A DNA stretch of 64,000 nucleotides. Origin: Branchiostoma floridae. Its lineage: Eukaryota > Chordata > Leptocardii > Amphioxiformes > Branchiostomatidae. The stretch spans positions 27,382,920 through 27,446,919 of the forward strand of contig NC_049984.1 of NCBI RefSeq assembly GCF_000003815.2, written 5' to 3'. The notes beneath the pieces are model-generated. The model had not been told where the DNA came from. It ran no database searches and saw only the letters and a program-made list of their open reading frames with translations. The position numbers and the translations under genes are program-made. Shown here piece by piece: positions 11,601-20,983 of this stretch; the first letter of the stretch is position 1, and each line of letters opens with the position of its first letter.

Positions 11601-11821
11601 CCGTCGCTGTGTTGTCTCTCCTCATCTTCAGAGACCGAACTTTGGTGACCATCTTCATCTTCGCTGCTACCCTCATTTTCCGAACTCTCGCTCTGGCGGC
11701 TGTCGTGGTCTTCATGGCTGTCGAGTTGCTTGGGTTGTCCGCCACGGTAAAACGTGTCAGTGATGGCGGCCCTTACAACGCACTGTAATTTGAAGTTGAA
11801 TTCTTCTGAAAATGGAAACAT
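11393..11821 (-). CDS. Acidic serine-rich protein with C-terminal repeats, unknown
   Basis: From the ATG at 11819-11821 the minus strand is open for about 143 codons. Residues about 1-30 are mixed (FPFSEEFNFKLQCVVRAAI). Residues about 35-75 are strongly acidic (SESSENEGSSEDEDGHQSS). The remainder is built from about 34-residue units (GPLRPGEPLQP, EDRRCPVYSLAGQREQQTT) encoded by the GC-rich repeat. This could be a disordered exon of a real gene or a repeat-derived frame. No donor or acceptor is convincing and I do not recognise a family. Confidence 0.35.
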   Translation of the reverse strand: MFPFSEEFNFKLQCVVRAAITDTFYRGGQPKQLDSHEDHDSRQSESSENEGSSEDEDGHQSSVSEDEERQHSDGPGVQRGQQTTPTTGPLRPGEPLQPREDRRCPVYSLAGQREQQTTSTIGRLRLSESLQPRTREDRRCPV

Positions 11822-12469
11822 TGCAAAGAATGGTTTAGGAGCATTTACATACAAGGCTAAGAGCTGAGGTCTATACAATAGCAAACAAAAAATACCCGAG
11901 TGAGTAAAAAATTCAACGACAATTTTCTCACTCTTTGTGCGGTGATAAGCAGTGTGTTGGTCAAACTTACAAAAGTTACGCCTTCCTTAATTACTCCCGG
12001 AGAGACCCCACTCTTTACATCATCATCTTCTCATTACTACTAGCCCGTGTTATTATAAACACCAAGTGCACTCACGCGAAACTCCAAATCTTGACCATCC
12101 CTTGTGGCCGTAAACTGGCGACGCCGTTCCCTGCAAAGTAGTTTTGTTACGATGGACTCCATGAATACGTAGTAATATATCAAAGATAAACTGGTAATGA
12201 TTAAGATCATCCAGTCATGATTTGATAAATTGACCCGGACTGCTTTCGCAACCTCTTGTCTACTTACGCTCCCGTAACAGTCGCAGTAAGAATTGGAGCG
12301 AACAAGGTATGCAGGTTACAGCTGCGAAACAATGTTAGTGATACGTATGTAACTTAAGGATACAGACGTGCCCCTTTCGCTGAACATTTCTGCATGCATA
12401 ATTCAAGCCAATGAGTCTTTCACCTTGATCACATGATATGGAGACAGTTCAGAAGAAAAGAGTGAAATA

Positions 12470-12490
12470 GCTCGAAGTTCAACTTCGAGC
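12470..12490. repeat. Perfect 10-bp-arm palindrome
   Basis: Arms GCTCGAAGTT (12470-12479) and AACTTCGAGC (12481-12490) are exact complements around a single C. It lies about 85 bp upstream of the gag relic and could be part of the element's leader. Confidence 0.8.
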
Positions 12491-12561
12491 GTACACTCAA
12501 TTCGTGGCGCACGCCATCAAGCCAGAGGGCTAACTTGATTTTGCGTCACTAAGAGGGAGAT

Positions 12562-12890
12562 GCAAAACGAGAGGTGGCCTGCGTCACACCGAGTGAGAAA
12601 ACGGACGTGGATTCCCTCATCCGCGTGTTGCGGGTGGCATATTGGGACCCCGCGGCTAGTACCACCTTGCTGGCTAAATTCTATAGACGGGAGAAGAGGC
12701 CGGACGAGACCTACCGAGGATACGGTCTTGCCTTGCAGGAGCTGCTGAGGCGGGTCGAGAGGTGATGACCAGGTAGTGTGCAGGACCAGGACCGGGACCG
12801 GGCTATGCGCGACCGGTTCATTAACGGCTTGCGTGAAAGGGCACTCACGCAGCAGCTGAAGGCGTACGCGAGGCATCAATTATCCCAATC
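12562..12890 (+). pseudogene. Retrotransposon gag (capsid) relic
   Basis: The first frame runs DSLIRVLRVAYWDP, then LLAKFYRREKRPDETYRGYG and LALQELLRRVER to a stop near 12763. A second frame continues DRAMRDRFINGLRERALTQQ, then LKAYARH. This is the helical order of a Ty3/gypsy-type capsid: short-step acidic helix, Y/F-x-x-x-L-Q-x-L, then RDxFhxGh and a following helix. The relic ends abruptly at 12890, where a copy of the 75-bp dispersed repeat begins. No protease or RT follows in frame. Confidence 0.6.
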
Positions 12891-12891
12891 A

Positions 12892-12966
12892 ACCTTCGAT
12901 ACCTTTGTAGTACTAGTAGTAGTTACTGCCGATATCTATCATCCAATTACCAGTAATAAAAACCTT
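12892..12966 (+). repeat. Dispersed 75-bp repeat, copy 2
   Basis: Direct copy of 8165-8242. It starts immediately after the gag similarity ends, so it was either inserted there or forms the adjoining part of a composite repeat. Confidence 0.8.
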
Positions 12967-13004
12967 CAGATGTAATTGAAATTCATACCCGTTTTACAAC
13001 ATCA

Positions 13005-13289
13005 ATGTTTTCTCATTTAAAGAAATTCGCTCGTGAAGCATGGGATGTCGTCTCCAACAAAAAACTGCTCACCGGAGCGATCGCTGACCGCTTGCTGATC
13101 AAAGAAACTGTCAGAAGAGTATTACCGCTGTTGCCAGTGATAGATGGCCACCGTGCAAGGCAACTGGCATGCAAGAAAATCACACTGAATGGTAGACGCC
13201 AAAGATATTATGAAACCAAGAAGCGGAACAGAGGGTATGTGTACGATAGTCATATAATCTTAAGACGGATCGACCAATATAAAAATTGA
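13005..13289 (+). CDS. Basic hypothetical protein
   Basis: A 94-codon open frame with ATG: FSHLKKFAREAWDVVSNKKL, then IADRLLIKETVRRVLPLLPV and GRRQRYYETKKRNRGYVYD. It is rich in Lys/Arg with two amphipathic helices and no cysteine motif. No family recognised. A coiled-coil exon begins about 155 bp downstream on the same strand. Confidence 0.3.
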   Translation: MFSHLKKFAREAWDVVSNKKLLTGAIADRLLIKETVRRVLPLLPVIDGHRARQLACKKITLNGRRQRYYETKKRNRGYVYDSHIILRRIDQYKN

Positions 13290-13443
13290 TGGTCATTGAC
13301 CTGGGCTTCATAAAGCATCCGTCTGTCCCAATCAAGTTACCAACCCCCGTAAACCTGTTGCGTTGTTTTGGTGAAAGGTGTTCTCACTGAGTTTACAATT
13401 TGTTGCGTTATTTTGGTGAAAGGTATTCTCATTTTATTTACAG

Positions 13444-13564
13444 CTACCAGATGGGAAGTCTGCAGCAGCTGAAGGCTGACGTGGAGATGTGGCGCAAGCG
13501 GGCTTCGGTGGCCGAAGACGAGGTGGACAAATGGAGGAATCGGGCCTTGTCGGCTAAAAACTAG
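13444..13564 (+). CDS. Short coiled-coil terminal exon
   Basis: After the acceptor 'tttatttacag', the frame reads MGSLQQLKADVEMWRKRASV, then AEDEVDKWRNRALSAKN and a stop. Hydrophobic residues spaced in heptads with a W-R/K alternation indicate a coiled coil. It may be a last exon, as no donor precedes the stop. Gene identity unknown. Confidence 0.4.
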
Positions 13565-13871
13565 CTCCAGACGTAAGTACTCTGAACTTAACCCACCTGT
13601 ATTCATGTTTGGCAAATTAGACATGTCATAGAAAGACGGACAATTGTCCCCAGTTGGAAGTTCATTGCAGTATGATATGGGTGTGTACACTGAGAGGAAG
13701 TCTACTTGAAAACAGTTCATTTGTATTCACTTTACTTCTTTCAACATGCTTCGTTACTAAAACTTCACCTCAAACAGTATGAAGATGTCTTTGTATCTAC
13801 TCTAACTACCCCGTGGACATAATTTCATGTTTACTTACATCACAAGCTTCTTCTTCTATCTTACATCACAG

Positions 13872-13986
13872 GCTTAAGCAGGCATTATACCCTGATGAAC
13901 ATGGCAGAGTCAGCCTGAGTGACATCAAAAGCATTTTAAAGGGCTTTTTGTTGACACGGGAAAATGTTGGGAAGTATTCCCGTCAG
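13872..13986 (+). CDS. Exon with EF-hand-like D-x-x-G loop, unknown
   Basis: Sharp borders: 'ttcttctatcttacatcacag' and 'cccgtcag|gtatgt'. Open frame LKQALYPDEHGRVSLSDIKS, then ILKGFLLTRENVGKYSRQ. The DEHGRVSLSDI segment resembles the loop and second helix of an EF-hand but lacks a clean set of ligands, so calcium binding is not claimed. Confidence 0.4.
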
Positions 13987-14094
13987 GTATGTGATGTGCA
14001 TATCAAACAAGGGAGAGTAATGGGATCAAAGACATACTTATGAGGATGTGACATTAAAGCGTGTCCTGTCCGGTGGAAGCCCACAGCACCCTAA

Positions 14095-14351
14095 TGCAAC
14101 CTTCGTGCACATGTAGGACAGATCTCACTAGAGATTACTGGTAGTGCAGTAAGTGATACCAACAAATCTACGACAATCCTGCTTCCAGTGCCTCCCGGAT
14201 ATGAAGCAGTAGACCATCTCTCTGGGCCCTCATCTTTCTGCCTTCTCCCGCCTCCACCATCCTATGAGGAAACCATGTCATCACCAACAGTCAGTGACCC
14301 CAAAAGAATCAATCTATTACGGAGTTTCAGGGAAATTAATTGTTGTAAATA
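14095..14351 (+). CDS. Reading frame with two PPxY motifs
   Basis: An 85-codon frame without ATG, so an exon or fragment. It carries PPGY at 14191-14202 and PPPPSYEE (PPSY at 14254-14265). PPxY peptides bind WW domains, for example of Nedd4-family ubiquitin ligases, and pairs of them occur in cytoplasmic tails of membrane adaptors. The segment between is Ser/Pro rich and the tail is basic (PKRINLLRSFREINCCK). No transmembrane segment is visible in this piece. Confidence 0.35.
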
Positions 14352-14506
14352 GTACTGAAATTGTATGGAATTGCGAAATCACAGGAGTTGGAAAATGATA
14401 TGTGGAATACTTAATTCAAAATGTAGCAATTTAGTTATACGAACATTGATACAACTACAATGCCAAGATGAAATAATGACGAAGTTTGATCAAGTTCAAC
14501 ACCGCG

Positions 14507-14761
14507 TACACCATTGGCAAGGAGGAACTACCCTTCACAAAGTTCAAGCCCCCTTCCCCAACTGCAGCGGATTAATGGACTCAACATTAACACGACCTAC
14601 GCCAACGACACGGCCTCCGCCAAGTTCCTGCAGACGATCAGTGACTCCCTCAGAGAGAAGACTGCAGGTCGTACTTCGTCAAGCCTCTCTACATATCCTT
14701 CATGATTGATGGAGACACCGACGTTCGTTGCGATTCAAGAGTCTTGAAATTTTGGGGCTAA
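14507..14761 (+). pseudogene. hAT-like (ZNF862-type) transposase relic
   Basis: Three overlapping frames together give YTIGKEELPFTKFK, then LPQLQRINGLNINTTYANDT, ASAKFLQTISDSLREK and finally FMIDGDTDV. The AKEELPFTKF start, the second helix ending in DSLREK and the [FM]xxDGxTDV box are the standard order in hAT-derived ZNF862-like proteins. The Asp of the last box is the first catalytic residue of hAT transposases. Two frameshifts and loss of everything downstream make this a relic. Confidence 0.6.
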
Positions 14762-14779
14762 ATTTTACCATCGTGAACT

Positions 14780-15200
14780 TCCATCTCTCTAGCCCAAGCT
14801 CATACCAAGCCAACCCGGGGGTGCAAAACTTCCATCTCTCCATGTCCAGCCCGTCACAGTATCAACCAAGTCCCGTCGCAGACCGTTATGACATCTCCAG
14901 TCCCGAGTACCAGCCGAGCCCAACCATCCGGCGCCGTGGCGGCGAAGAAAACTATCCTGATGTCTCCACGGCAAACGATGTCTCCGACTTTAACGAAGAG
15001 GACAACCCGAATGCACTGACGTATGCTGTTTGAGAGAAGACCGCAATAGTGGCAGCGACCTGGGAGTTCACCGGTTAGAGTCTTCAGACGAGGACCCGTT
15101 CGATTTGTCAGACACAAACTACGAGCCATTTGACAGCTCATTTTACATCCAGCCCCAGAGAACACCAATGGAAAGACCAACCAAGAAACAAACTCGTAAC
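14780..15200 (+). pseudogene. Ser/Pro/acidic disordered coding segment with a frameshift
   Basis: The first frame repeats SP-x-x-Y-Q-x-x-P units (SPSSYQANPG, SPSQYQPSPV, SPEYQPSPT) and runs into EENYPDVSTANDVSDFNEED. From about 15030 a shifted frame continues with SSDEDPFDLSDTNYEPFDSS. The similar composition on both sides of the slip suggests one original frame. No domain. It could be the N-terminal part of a gypsy-type polyprotein, given the pol fragment that follows. Confidence 0.35.
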
Positions 15201-15332
15201 TATGTTAAACACTTTCTTTACTGCAAATATTTTATTTATCAAACGGGAGGTGATAAGTACGCATGCGGTGCAATGTCTAATTGATAAAGTGAATATAAGT
15301 CTAAACTAATACGTTGGATGCGGTGAAGAAGT

Positions 15333-16110
15333 TTGGATGCCTCTCTGTCTTCCCCTGGCGACTTGACGCCCCCCGCAACAGGAGACGAGTCCCCTTCTGT
15401 TTCCTTGTTTGCTGATGACTTTGTGACCAGTGAGGCCTTGCTCCTCTCATCCGACGACCTTTTGTCCCTTCACCTAGAACCTCCGCCTGATCCCTTTGAC
15501 TTCCCCTACATCCTATGGCATGACATCCCTTTTGACATCGACCCCAACAACGACAATGTCCTTTACGTTCCGGCCGGTTCCGCCGCCATCAGGCGGGCGG
15601 CCTGGTTTCATTGAGCCTTCCATCCCCTCGTTAGCCAGATTTGGGCTCTCGGGTGAACTTATCGCACATGTACCTTCTAAACGTTCTACCTATGTGTTTA
15701 TAGTTAATGAACAGGAGCACCCCGTTCACATCCCTGAGGGCACAACACTTGGTCTGTACCATCCATTCGACTCAACGTCGGCTTTCACTTCTAGTTTAAC
15801 TACCTCACCGTATGCCCCCCCTCCCAACCTTTCAAGTAGCCCCACCGATTAATGTAAGTGATACACCAGCTTTGATTGATAATGGGGGTTTCCCTGTCAC
15901 GTCCCATAGTAACGTAAACTATGTCCACGCGCCGGGGATTCCCCAGCCTCAGCCCTCGATTCAGTCTCTTCGGAACGAAACTGAAACTATTTTTGATATT
16001 TCCTACATTGCTGACCCTGTACATAAGAACTCTGCTTTCCCTGGAGCTACCGATACCGCAGAGACTATCTGGAATCGTGGGAGATGAACTGAATAGACCT
16101 CGGCGATCGA
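15333..16110 (+). pseudogene. Ty3/gypsy-type pol linker fragment
   Basis: Three successive frames are open. The middle one contains HVPSKRSTYVFIVNEQEHPV and HIPEGTTLGLYHP. The pattern of hydrophobic strand, N-x-[ST/E]-x-x-x-V-x-h-x-x-G-T-x-L-G is typical of the dUTPase-like/linker segment between protease and reverse transcriptase in gypsy-class polyproteins. The preceding acidic frame (FADDFVTSEALLLSSDDLLS) may be the linker before it. No YxDD or other RT motif is present here. Confidence 0.4.
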
Positions 16111-16299
16111 ACACTTTGTGTGTCCCGGCCTTTGACTCGAGTCTACACAGCAGTTGGTGGCTCTAGAGACCTTGTCCTAGGGCCTCCGTGAGGATCGTCA
16201 GAGGACAGACAACTTCTGGCAACCTTACATCTATACACCCAGAACAGTTGTGAGTCTGCAAATTCTCTCTTGAAAAGATGGTAGTCATTTTTACCGCAC

Positions 16300-16971
16300 G
16301 TGTTAGACAAGATCATTCAGACCATCAGAAAACTAGTTTCCTGGCAAGAGGAACAAATAGTCCTGACATATCTAGGCAAGCCTGATAAATGGGAAGGGAG
16401 GCACGAGGTCCTTAAAAGGGAACCAAATTGGTTGCTACAATCAAATACGACAAACAGGGAAGACAGAAAGAAACGACTGCTGTTCATGGGGATGCCACAA
16501 CATAACATTGCTAGTAACACAGAAAGTGAGAGACATCAATTGGAGAGAGATTCGCAAGAAACAGAGGTAACACCGCAGGTGGATAGTGTACAAAGTGAGG
16601 CAGAGATATCACTGGAAGAAGGGAACTGTGAAATTTGGGGAACAGTTATTTCAACTTACTAAAACGGGCTTGTCTCAGACCATTATTAAAGCTACTTTAG
16701 CAAAGGCAAAACATATTGTGGCAGCAGGGCAGATTAGAAAGGGCTTCAGTGGGACACAAGACCGAATCGTAGCAAGTCAAAAATCTACAATTCCACACTA
16801 TGTCGAAGAAACAAGAACAAGGGGGTTCAAGTATGACTGCATGGGATACAAATCTAACACATTCTGTGCGCACACACTTGTGTCAGCCTTTGACTGCAAC
16901 AACCTTAAAGTGTACATTGGCAATCTCTTAAAAAGGAATTACTACAAAATTCACACCCCTTTGTTCAGTTA
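16300..16971 (+). pseudogene. SWIM-type zinc finger protein with a frameshift
   Basis: The first frame (16300-16662) is charged and Gln rich. The overlapping second frame (16586-16971) carries the finger: FKYDCMGYKSNTFCAHTLVS, i.e. a Cys, a spaced Cys-x-His and the usual preceding aromatic. The first SWIM Cys of the C-x-C pair is replaced by Tyr. SWIM fingers of this kind (hxCxCxG[WY]K...CxH[ST]hAVA) accompany transposon-derived proteins. The slip near 16590 separates the halves. Confidence 0.5.
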
Positions 16972-17196
16972 AAGCCTCAAATCCTTGAGAAAAACGAACC
17001 AGTCACCAGAAAGATTAGACTGAATTCGCCAACAAGATCAAACCAACAACTTGAACAAACAGTACAAAAAAGACCTCTATAACTGGTAATTCCAAATCCC
17101 TGACTCTCCAGCAGTGCCCCTTGAGAAATTCTTTACATCACAATTTGTAGGGCGGATGTAAGCAACTGTTTTCAAATGTGAAACCCCCATACGGAG

Positions 17197-17325
17197 TTAT
17201 TCTTCGCCACTTCGAGGCCGATTTCAAAACGGGAACAAAAGACAGCACCCTCAGGGAATAGGTACTACCATTTAGGTGTGTAAAACTAAGGCACTTGTCC
17301 TTTGATTCTAAAGAGACAGATTTCA
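17197..17325 (+). repeat. Dispersed 130-bp repeat, copy 1 (partner at 51.5 kb)
   Basis: Shares 'ttattcttcgccact', 'gcaccctc.gggaataggt' and 'tttgattctaaagaga' with 51496-51631 in the same orientation, about 85 percent identical by eye. No coding sense. Confidence 0.75.
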
Positions 17326-18056
17326 ATTCCCGTCCCCCCTTCAGCGGTCCTTCTCTAGGGGCTTTCTTTCATCTCTAGGTTGCATTCTCTTGTAAAGCGC
17401 CGTACTCACACGGCGTCAGGGCTGGCCATAGATGCGTCCTTCTGGATGAAGAACTGCAAAATTACTTTAAAATACAAGCCCGGGTGTACCGTCGATTCTT
17501 TATTAACTGTCACTTCTGCTCTGCATATTTTCAACCAACCAAAATCGAGAGATTCGCATTTGTTATTCAGATTTGGCCAGGGGGAGGATCCCAAAAGTCA
17601 AGAGAATAAACGTCGAAACTTTGGAGAATTTGTTAGTCAGGAGGGCGGACAGCCTGACTCCAGAACTACTCTTGAAGCCAAGCAGAAGTGCGGACAAACA
17701 GAGACTTTCCAACTGGACACTTAGCTTGAGAGTAGAGCTGTGCTGCCGCTTTCTTGGACGAATTGTATGATCTTGGGGGAGGATTGAAACAAAGACATTG
17801 AACAGGACATCATCTCCGTTGCCTTGTCACTCGACATGACACCGGTGACCGGCTAGTCCGTAATCATCGTTTATCGTAATTTGCATAGGGGGTAAGGTTT
17901 TTTTCTACTATACCAGTTTTTCCACCTTAGTGACAACGACACATAACTCCCTCGCGATGATCCGAACTAAAGAGGATAATGACATTTTGTTCAAGATAGA
18001 CCAAGTGCACTGCTGACTCCTTTCTAACCAGCCTGGCAGACTTTCCGTCTGATCAG
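17326..18056. other. Stretch without recognisable genes
   Basis: Only domain-free short frames. It ends at the kinase exon acceptor. Confidence 0.3.
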
Positions 18057-18461
18057 GTATTTGACAATGACCAATTGGTTGTCGATAGATATGCATTTGT
18101 TGGACGTGGCTCATATGGCCAAGTGTTTAAAACCCATTTGTCAGATGTTGGCACAGTAGCTGTCAAATTGTATGAAAGGAAAGGGCAGTCAGCTGATGTG
18201 GCAAAACGGCACCTCTTAAAAGAAGTAAACATGGTGAGGGCCCTACAGGATATTGATGGTGTCCAAAAGCTTGTTGGCATTGAAACCAAGGCTCCTCCCT
18301 GCAAACTTTTGACAAAATTTGAGGGCCAGAATGGAAAGAGTTCCACAATTCACTACATTATGGAGAAGACCCCAGGTCTTTATGACAAAGGACGAATTTT
18401 GTGTGAAAATCTTACATTTTCAATTGGACATCTAACAGCAATAAATCGTGGCAATTATTAA
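18057..18461 (+). CDS. Protein kinase N-lobe exon
   Basis: After the acceptor 'ccgtctgatcag' the frame is open to a stop at 18459-18461. It shows the start of a kinase domain: hinge-like DRYAFVGRGSYGQVFK (glycine loop GxGxxG at residues about 16-21), VAVKLYE (ATP-binding Lys), then KEVNMVRAL with the helix-C Glu. The strand VQKLVGIETKAPPCKLLTKF follows. No HRD or DFG motif follows in any frame, so the catalytic half is missing or in distant exons. Kinases of this loose type are numerous in amphioxus-like genomes. Subfamily not assignable. Confidence 0.65.
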   Translation, partial: VFDNDQLVVDRYAFVGRGSYGQVFKTHLSDVGTVAVKLYERKGQSADVAKRHLLKEVNMVRALQDIDGVQKLVGIETKAPPCKLLTKFEGQNGKSSTIHYIMEKTPGLYDKGRILCENLTFSIGHLTAINRGNY

Positions 18462-19085
18462 CCCTAACGATGTGAGGAACGAAGTAACCAACCAAGAAAG
18501 GGATAGGTCTAAGCCCTAGTCAGTGGAAGACGTTGGAGCAGGTCCCAGTCATGGGCGTAGTTGCTGACTGTGCCTTTGCTACACTGGCCATAACCAACAC
18601 CGTCTTCATAACTCAAGCGCTTAACGTCCCTGCAGTCGGAGGTGCGGGCCACTCGCCAACCGTCCTCTCCATTATCATATTAAATTCCTATAGAAGAAAG
18701 CAGAGCAGAAGGAGGTATGCGTAGCCAGCCTGACATCCCCACACACCTCACGGTGGTGTCACTCCCCCACGTGCTTTGCACTCGTCATCAAAATAGCAGA
18801 GAACTTCGAAAAGTGAAGCCACTTCATGCAGATCCCCGACGCCTACAGCAAACACAGGAGGTGCAAAGCCTATGGAATCCGAACAATCTTTTTGCAATGA
18901 TGGTGAAGAATCAACTCAGGACATGAAGACTATGAAGACCATAAAGGCCAGTTTCCCAAAAGTAGGCAAAGGTACGGTTTTTCAAGGTTAGACTCTACTG
19001 CACCATGGCATGCTTGATTTTAAGAACCAGAATATGAAAATGACATGACAGCCAATCGAGAATACTGTCTCTGTTCACACGGGGT
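18462..19085. other. Stretch without recognisable genes
   Basis: A 63-codon frame at 18533-18724 is hydrophobic at the start (VVADCAFATLAITNTVFITQ) but has no identifiable family. Confidence 0.3.
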
Positions 19086-19430
19086 GACAGTAGTCTCAGA
19101 TGCGTTGTGAGAGACTGCGCTTTTGGTATGGGAGTACAAGTTAGCAACATTAGGCACGATGTTCACTGGGGGCCTTCCACTGACACTGTCCTACTGGCAG
19201 GAAGTAGGAAGGTGTGGGCGGGACAACGAACAAGGACATGCTAAGATGTATGTCTACCCCAGGTCGTTGGACATCCGTTTTATTGATGCTAATATGATAG
19301 CTTTAGTTAAGAGCACTGAGACCACAGGAAGACATTGCTCGAACACCTTTTTGTGCAGGGAATGGACAGAAACGACATCACTGCAGCATGTCACCTGGAC
19401 AGTGGATGCTGCAATTTCTGTGATACTTAG
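19086..19430 (+). pseudogene. RecQ-family helicase C-terminal fragment
   Basis: Three frames in succession give SLRCVVRDCAFGMGVQVSNI, then LSYWQEVGRCGRDNEQGHAK, and finally a tail with LLEHLFVQGMDRNDI and LDSGCCNFCDT before a stop. FGMGV is helicase motif V, and QEVGRCGRD is the motif VI arginine finger region (QExGRAGRD in RecQ). The closing Cys cluster matches the zinc-binding end of RecQ-like proteins. The enzyme would unwind DNA 3' to 5'. Motifs 0-IV are absent and two frameshifts are present, so this is a relic, sitting between two kinase pieces. Confidence 0.65.
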
Positions 19431-19950
19431 ATTGATGTTATTGTAAGACTACATTTTTGTTGACAATATCAAAATGAAAATCAATGAAATGAAATCAACA
19501 TCCCCGTGTTTGAGGAGCAAACAAATAAGAGGACATAAAAATATATGAACTGCGCAATACACATGAATCTTACATAGTTTTCATTATGCTGTACTTCCTT
19601 TATATATTTTGGAAACATTTGGCAACATTACTAAATCAGTTAAGTGTTTTGCGCAATCTCAAACCACAGGTCCAATTCGTTGGCAAGCTGTCTAATCTTT
19701 CTACCCGGAAATATGTAGATGGCCATAACTTGAATAAGGATTGTCAATTATTTAAGTGTCTTTGGATGTGTATCCCAAGAACTTGATTCATAGGCTCTAT
19801 GTGATACTGAGAAACTTTGGATGTACACCTCACTACAATAACAACATCTACAAAACGAATTCCTTATAATTCTGTGGCAGGTGAGCATCATTTTAGTAAA
19901 ATAGCAGTTATATCAAATAGTACGTCCACTGTTTCAGCTTAGACTTAATC

Positions 19951-20224
19951 TGTTGGATGAAGACAGCAAAATATGTAGGAAGAGGTTCCTTTGGAAAGGT
20001 GTGTAAAGTAATTGTCCCTCTTGTAGGGAAGGTGGCATCCAAGTCATTTGTGGACAATGGAAGATTTAGGCCAAGGCCAGGAAACAGTTATTTAAAGAAC
20101 TGAACATGCTGAGGGCACTCGAGGGTACAATGGTGTGCAGAAGCTTGTTGGCTGCGTTATTGAGGCACTGACATACAATCTGTTGACTATTTGTGGGGCA
20201 AGAAGTACTAAGTACAGCAATTGA
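19951..20224 (+). pseudogene. Decayed second kinase N-lobe
   Basis: Three frames reconstruct the same order as the exon at 18057: KYVGRGSFGKVCK, a degraded VASKSFVDNG in place of VAVKLYE (Lys kept), then KQLFKELNMLRALE and GVQKLVGCVIEALTYNLLT. Two single-base slips occur, near 20070 and near 20125. It is a paralogue of the first N-lobe, 1.9 kb away on the same strand, and is broken. Confidence 0.6.
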
Positions 20225-20803
20225 CAAGCACTCAACCTTACTTTTGTGCTTTAGTTGTTCAGTCTAGCAGGAATAAGAAGTTTGTAGAGAATGTGTCTAG
20301 TTTGTGTGAAGCACTGGTGCAGTATAGGACTTACCTACAGCAGTCTTGAATGGGCGTGCGGGTTTCGCAAAACAGGGCCTCAACAGCAACGTTAACACAG
20401 GAGGATGAAGTGATCAAAGATAAAGCAACCCAAGAGTTGGAAGTTGTACATAGCCCGTTCTAGTGGTCAATAGTTGGAAGAACTCAGAGGGCAAGACTCA
20501 ACAGCTCAGTTTCAACTCTCAACACTGAAGACGAAAGTTAAGTCCATGCATGACACATTTAATTTTTCTTTTACACAAAATTCAATTGTATCTCAGTGAA
20601 GTCCTACATGAGCGATTTGACTTCCCCGCCAATACTATAGAGGTGCACAGTTTACTGTGGCTTTTCATAATGTCTCTCAGATCAGCGCTAAGTCATTTCC
20701 TTCTGGATGTAAGAAGGGCCTAGGCGAAGAAAACACGCTTTGCCAAATCCTCAGCCACGCTTTGTCGCGATGCTGCCAGACAATGTTTGCAGTGTGAAGA
20801 GCA
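20225..20803. other. Stretch without recognisable genes
   Basis: Only short interrupted frames. Confidence 0.3.
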
Positions 20804-20983
20804 CGTCATCCCATCAACAAGTTCGTCAATGCCGTCACCGAGGCGAAGATCAACACCTTTGACTGTTTCAGTGACAACCATTCAAAGTGCAGATATGTGT
20901 CGTTCGCCTCGAACGACCCCGTGTACAAGCCATGCCACTTGGCCTGGAAGCAGAGTCTCTGCATGGCGGCGGATTGGAGCTAG
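20804..20983 (+). CDS. Cys/His-containing fragment, unknown
   Basis: An open run INKFVNAVTEAKINTFDCFS, then DNHSKCRYVSFASND and PVYKPCHLAWKQSLC. Codon texture and the D-C-F-x-D-N-H-x-x-C-R spacing look like real protein. The family is not recognised, though similar FDCFxDNHxxCR segments occur in animal transposon proteins. The opposite strand is also open for 150 codons, but with poor composition. Confidence 0.3.
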   Translation, partial: RHPINKFVNAVTEAKINTFDCFSDNHSKCRYVSFASNDPVYKPCHLAWKQSLCMAADWS

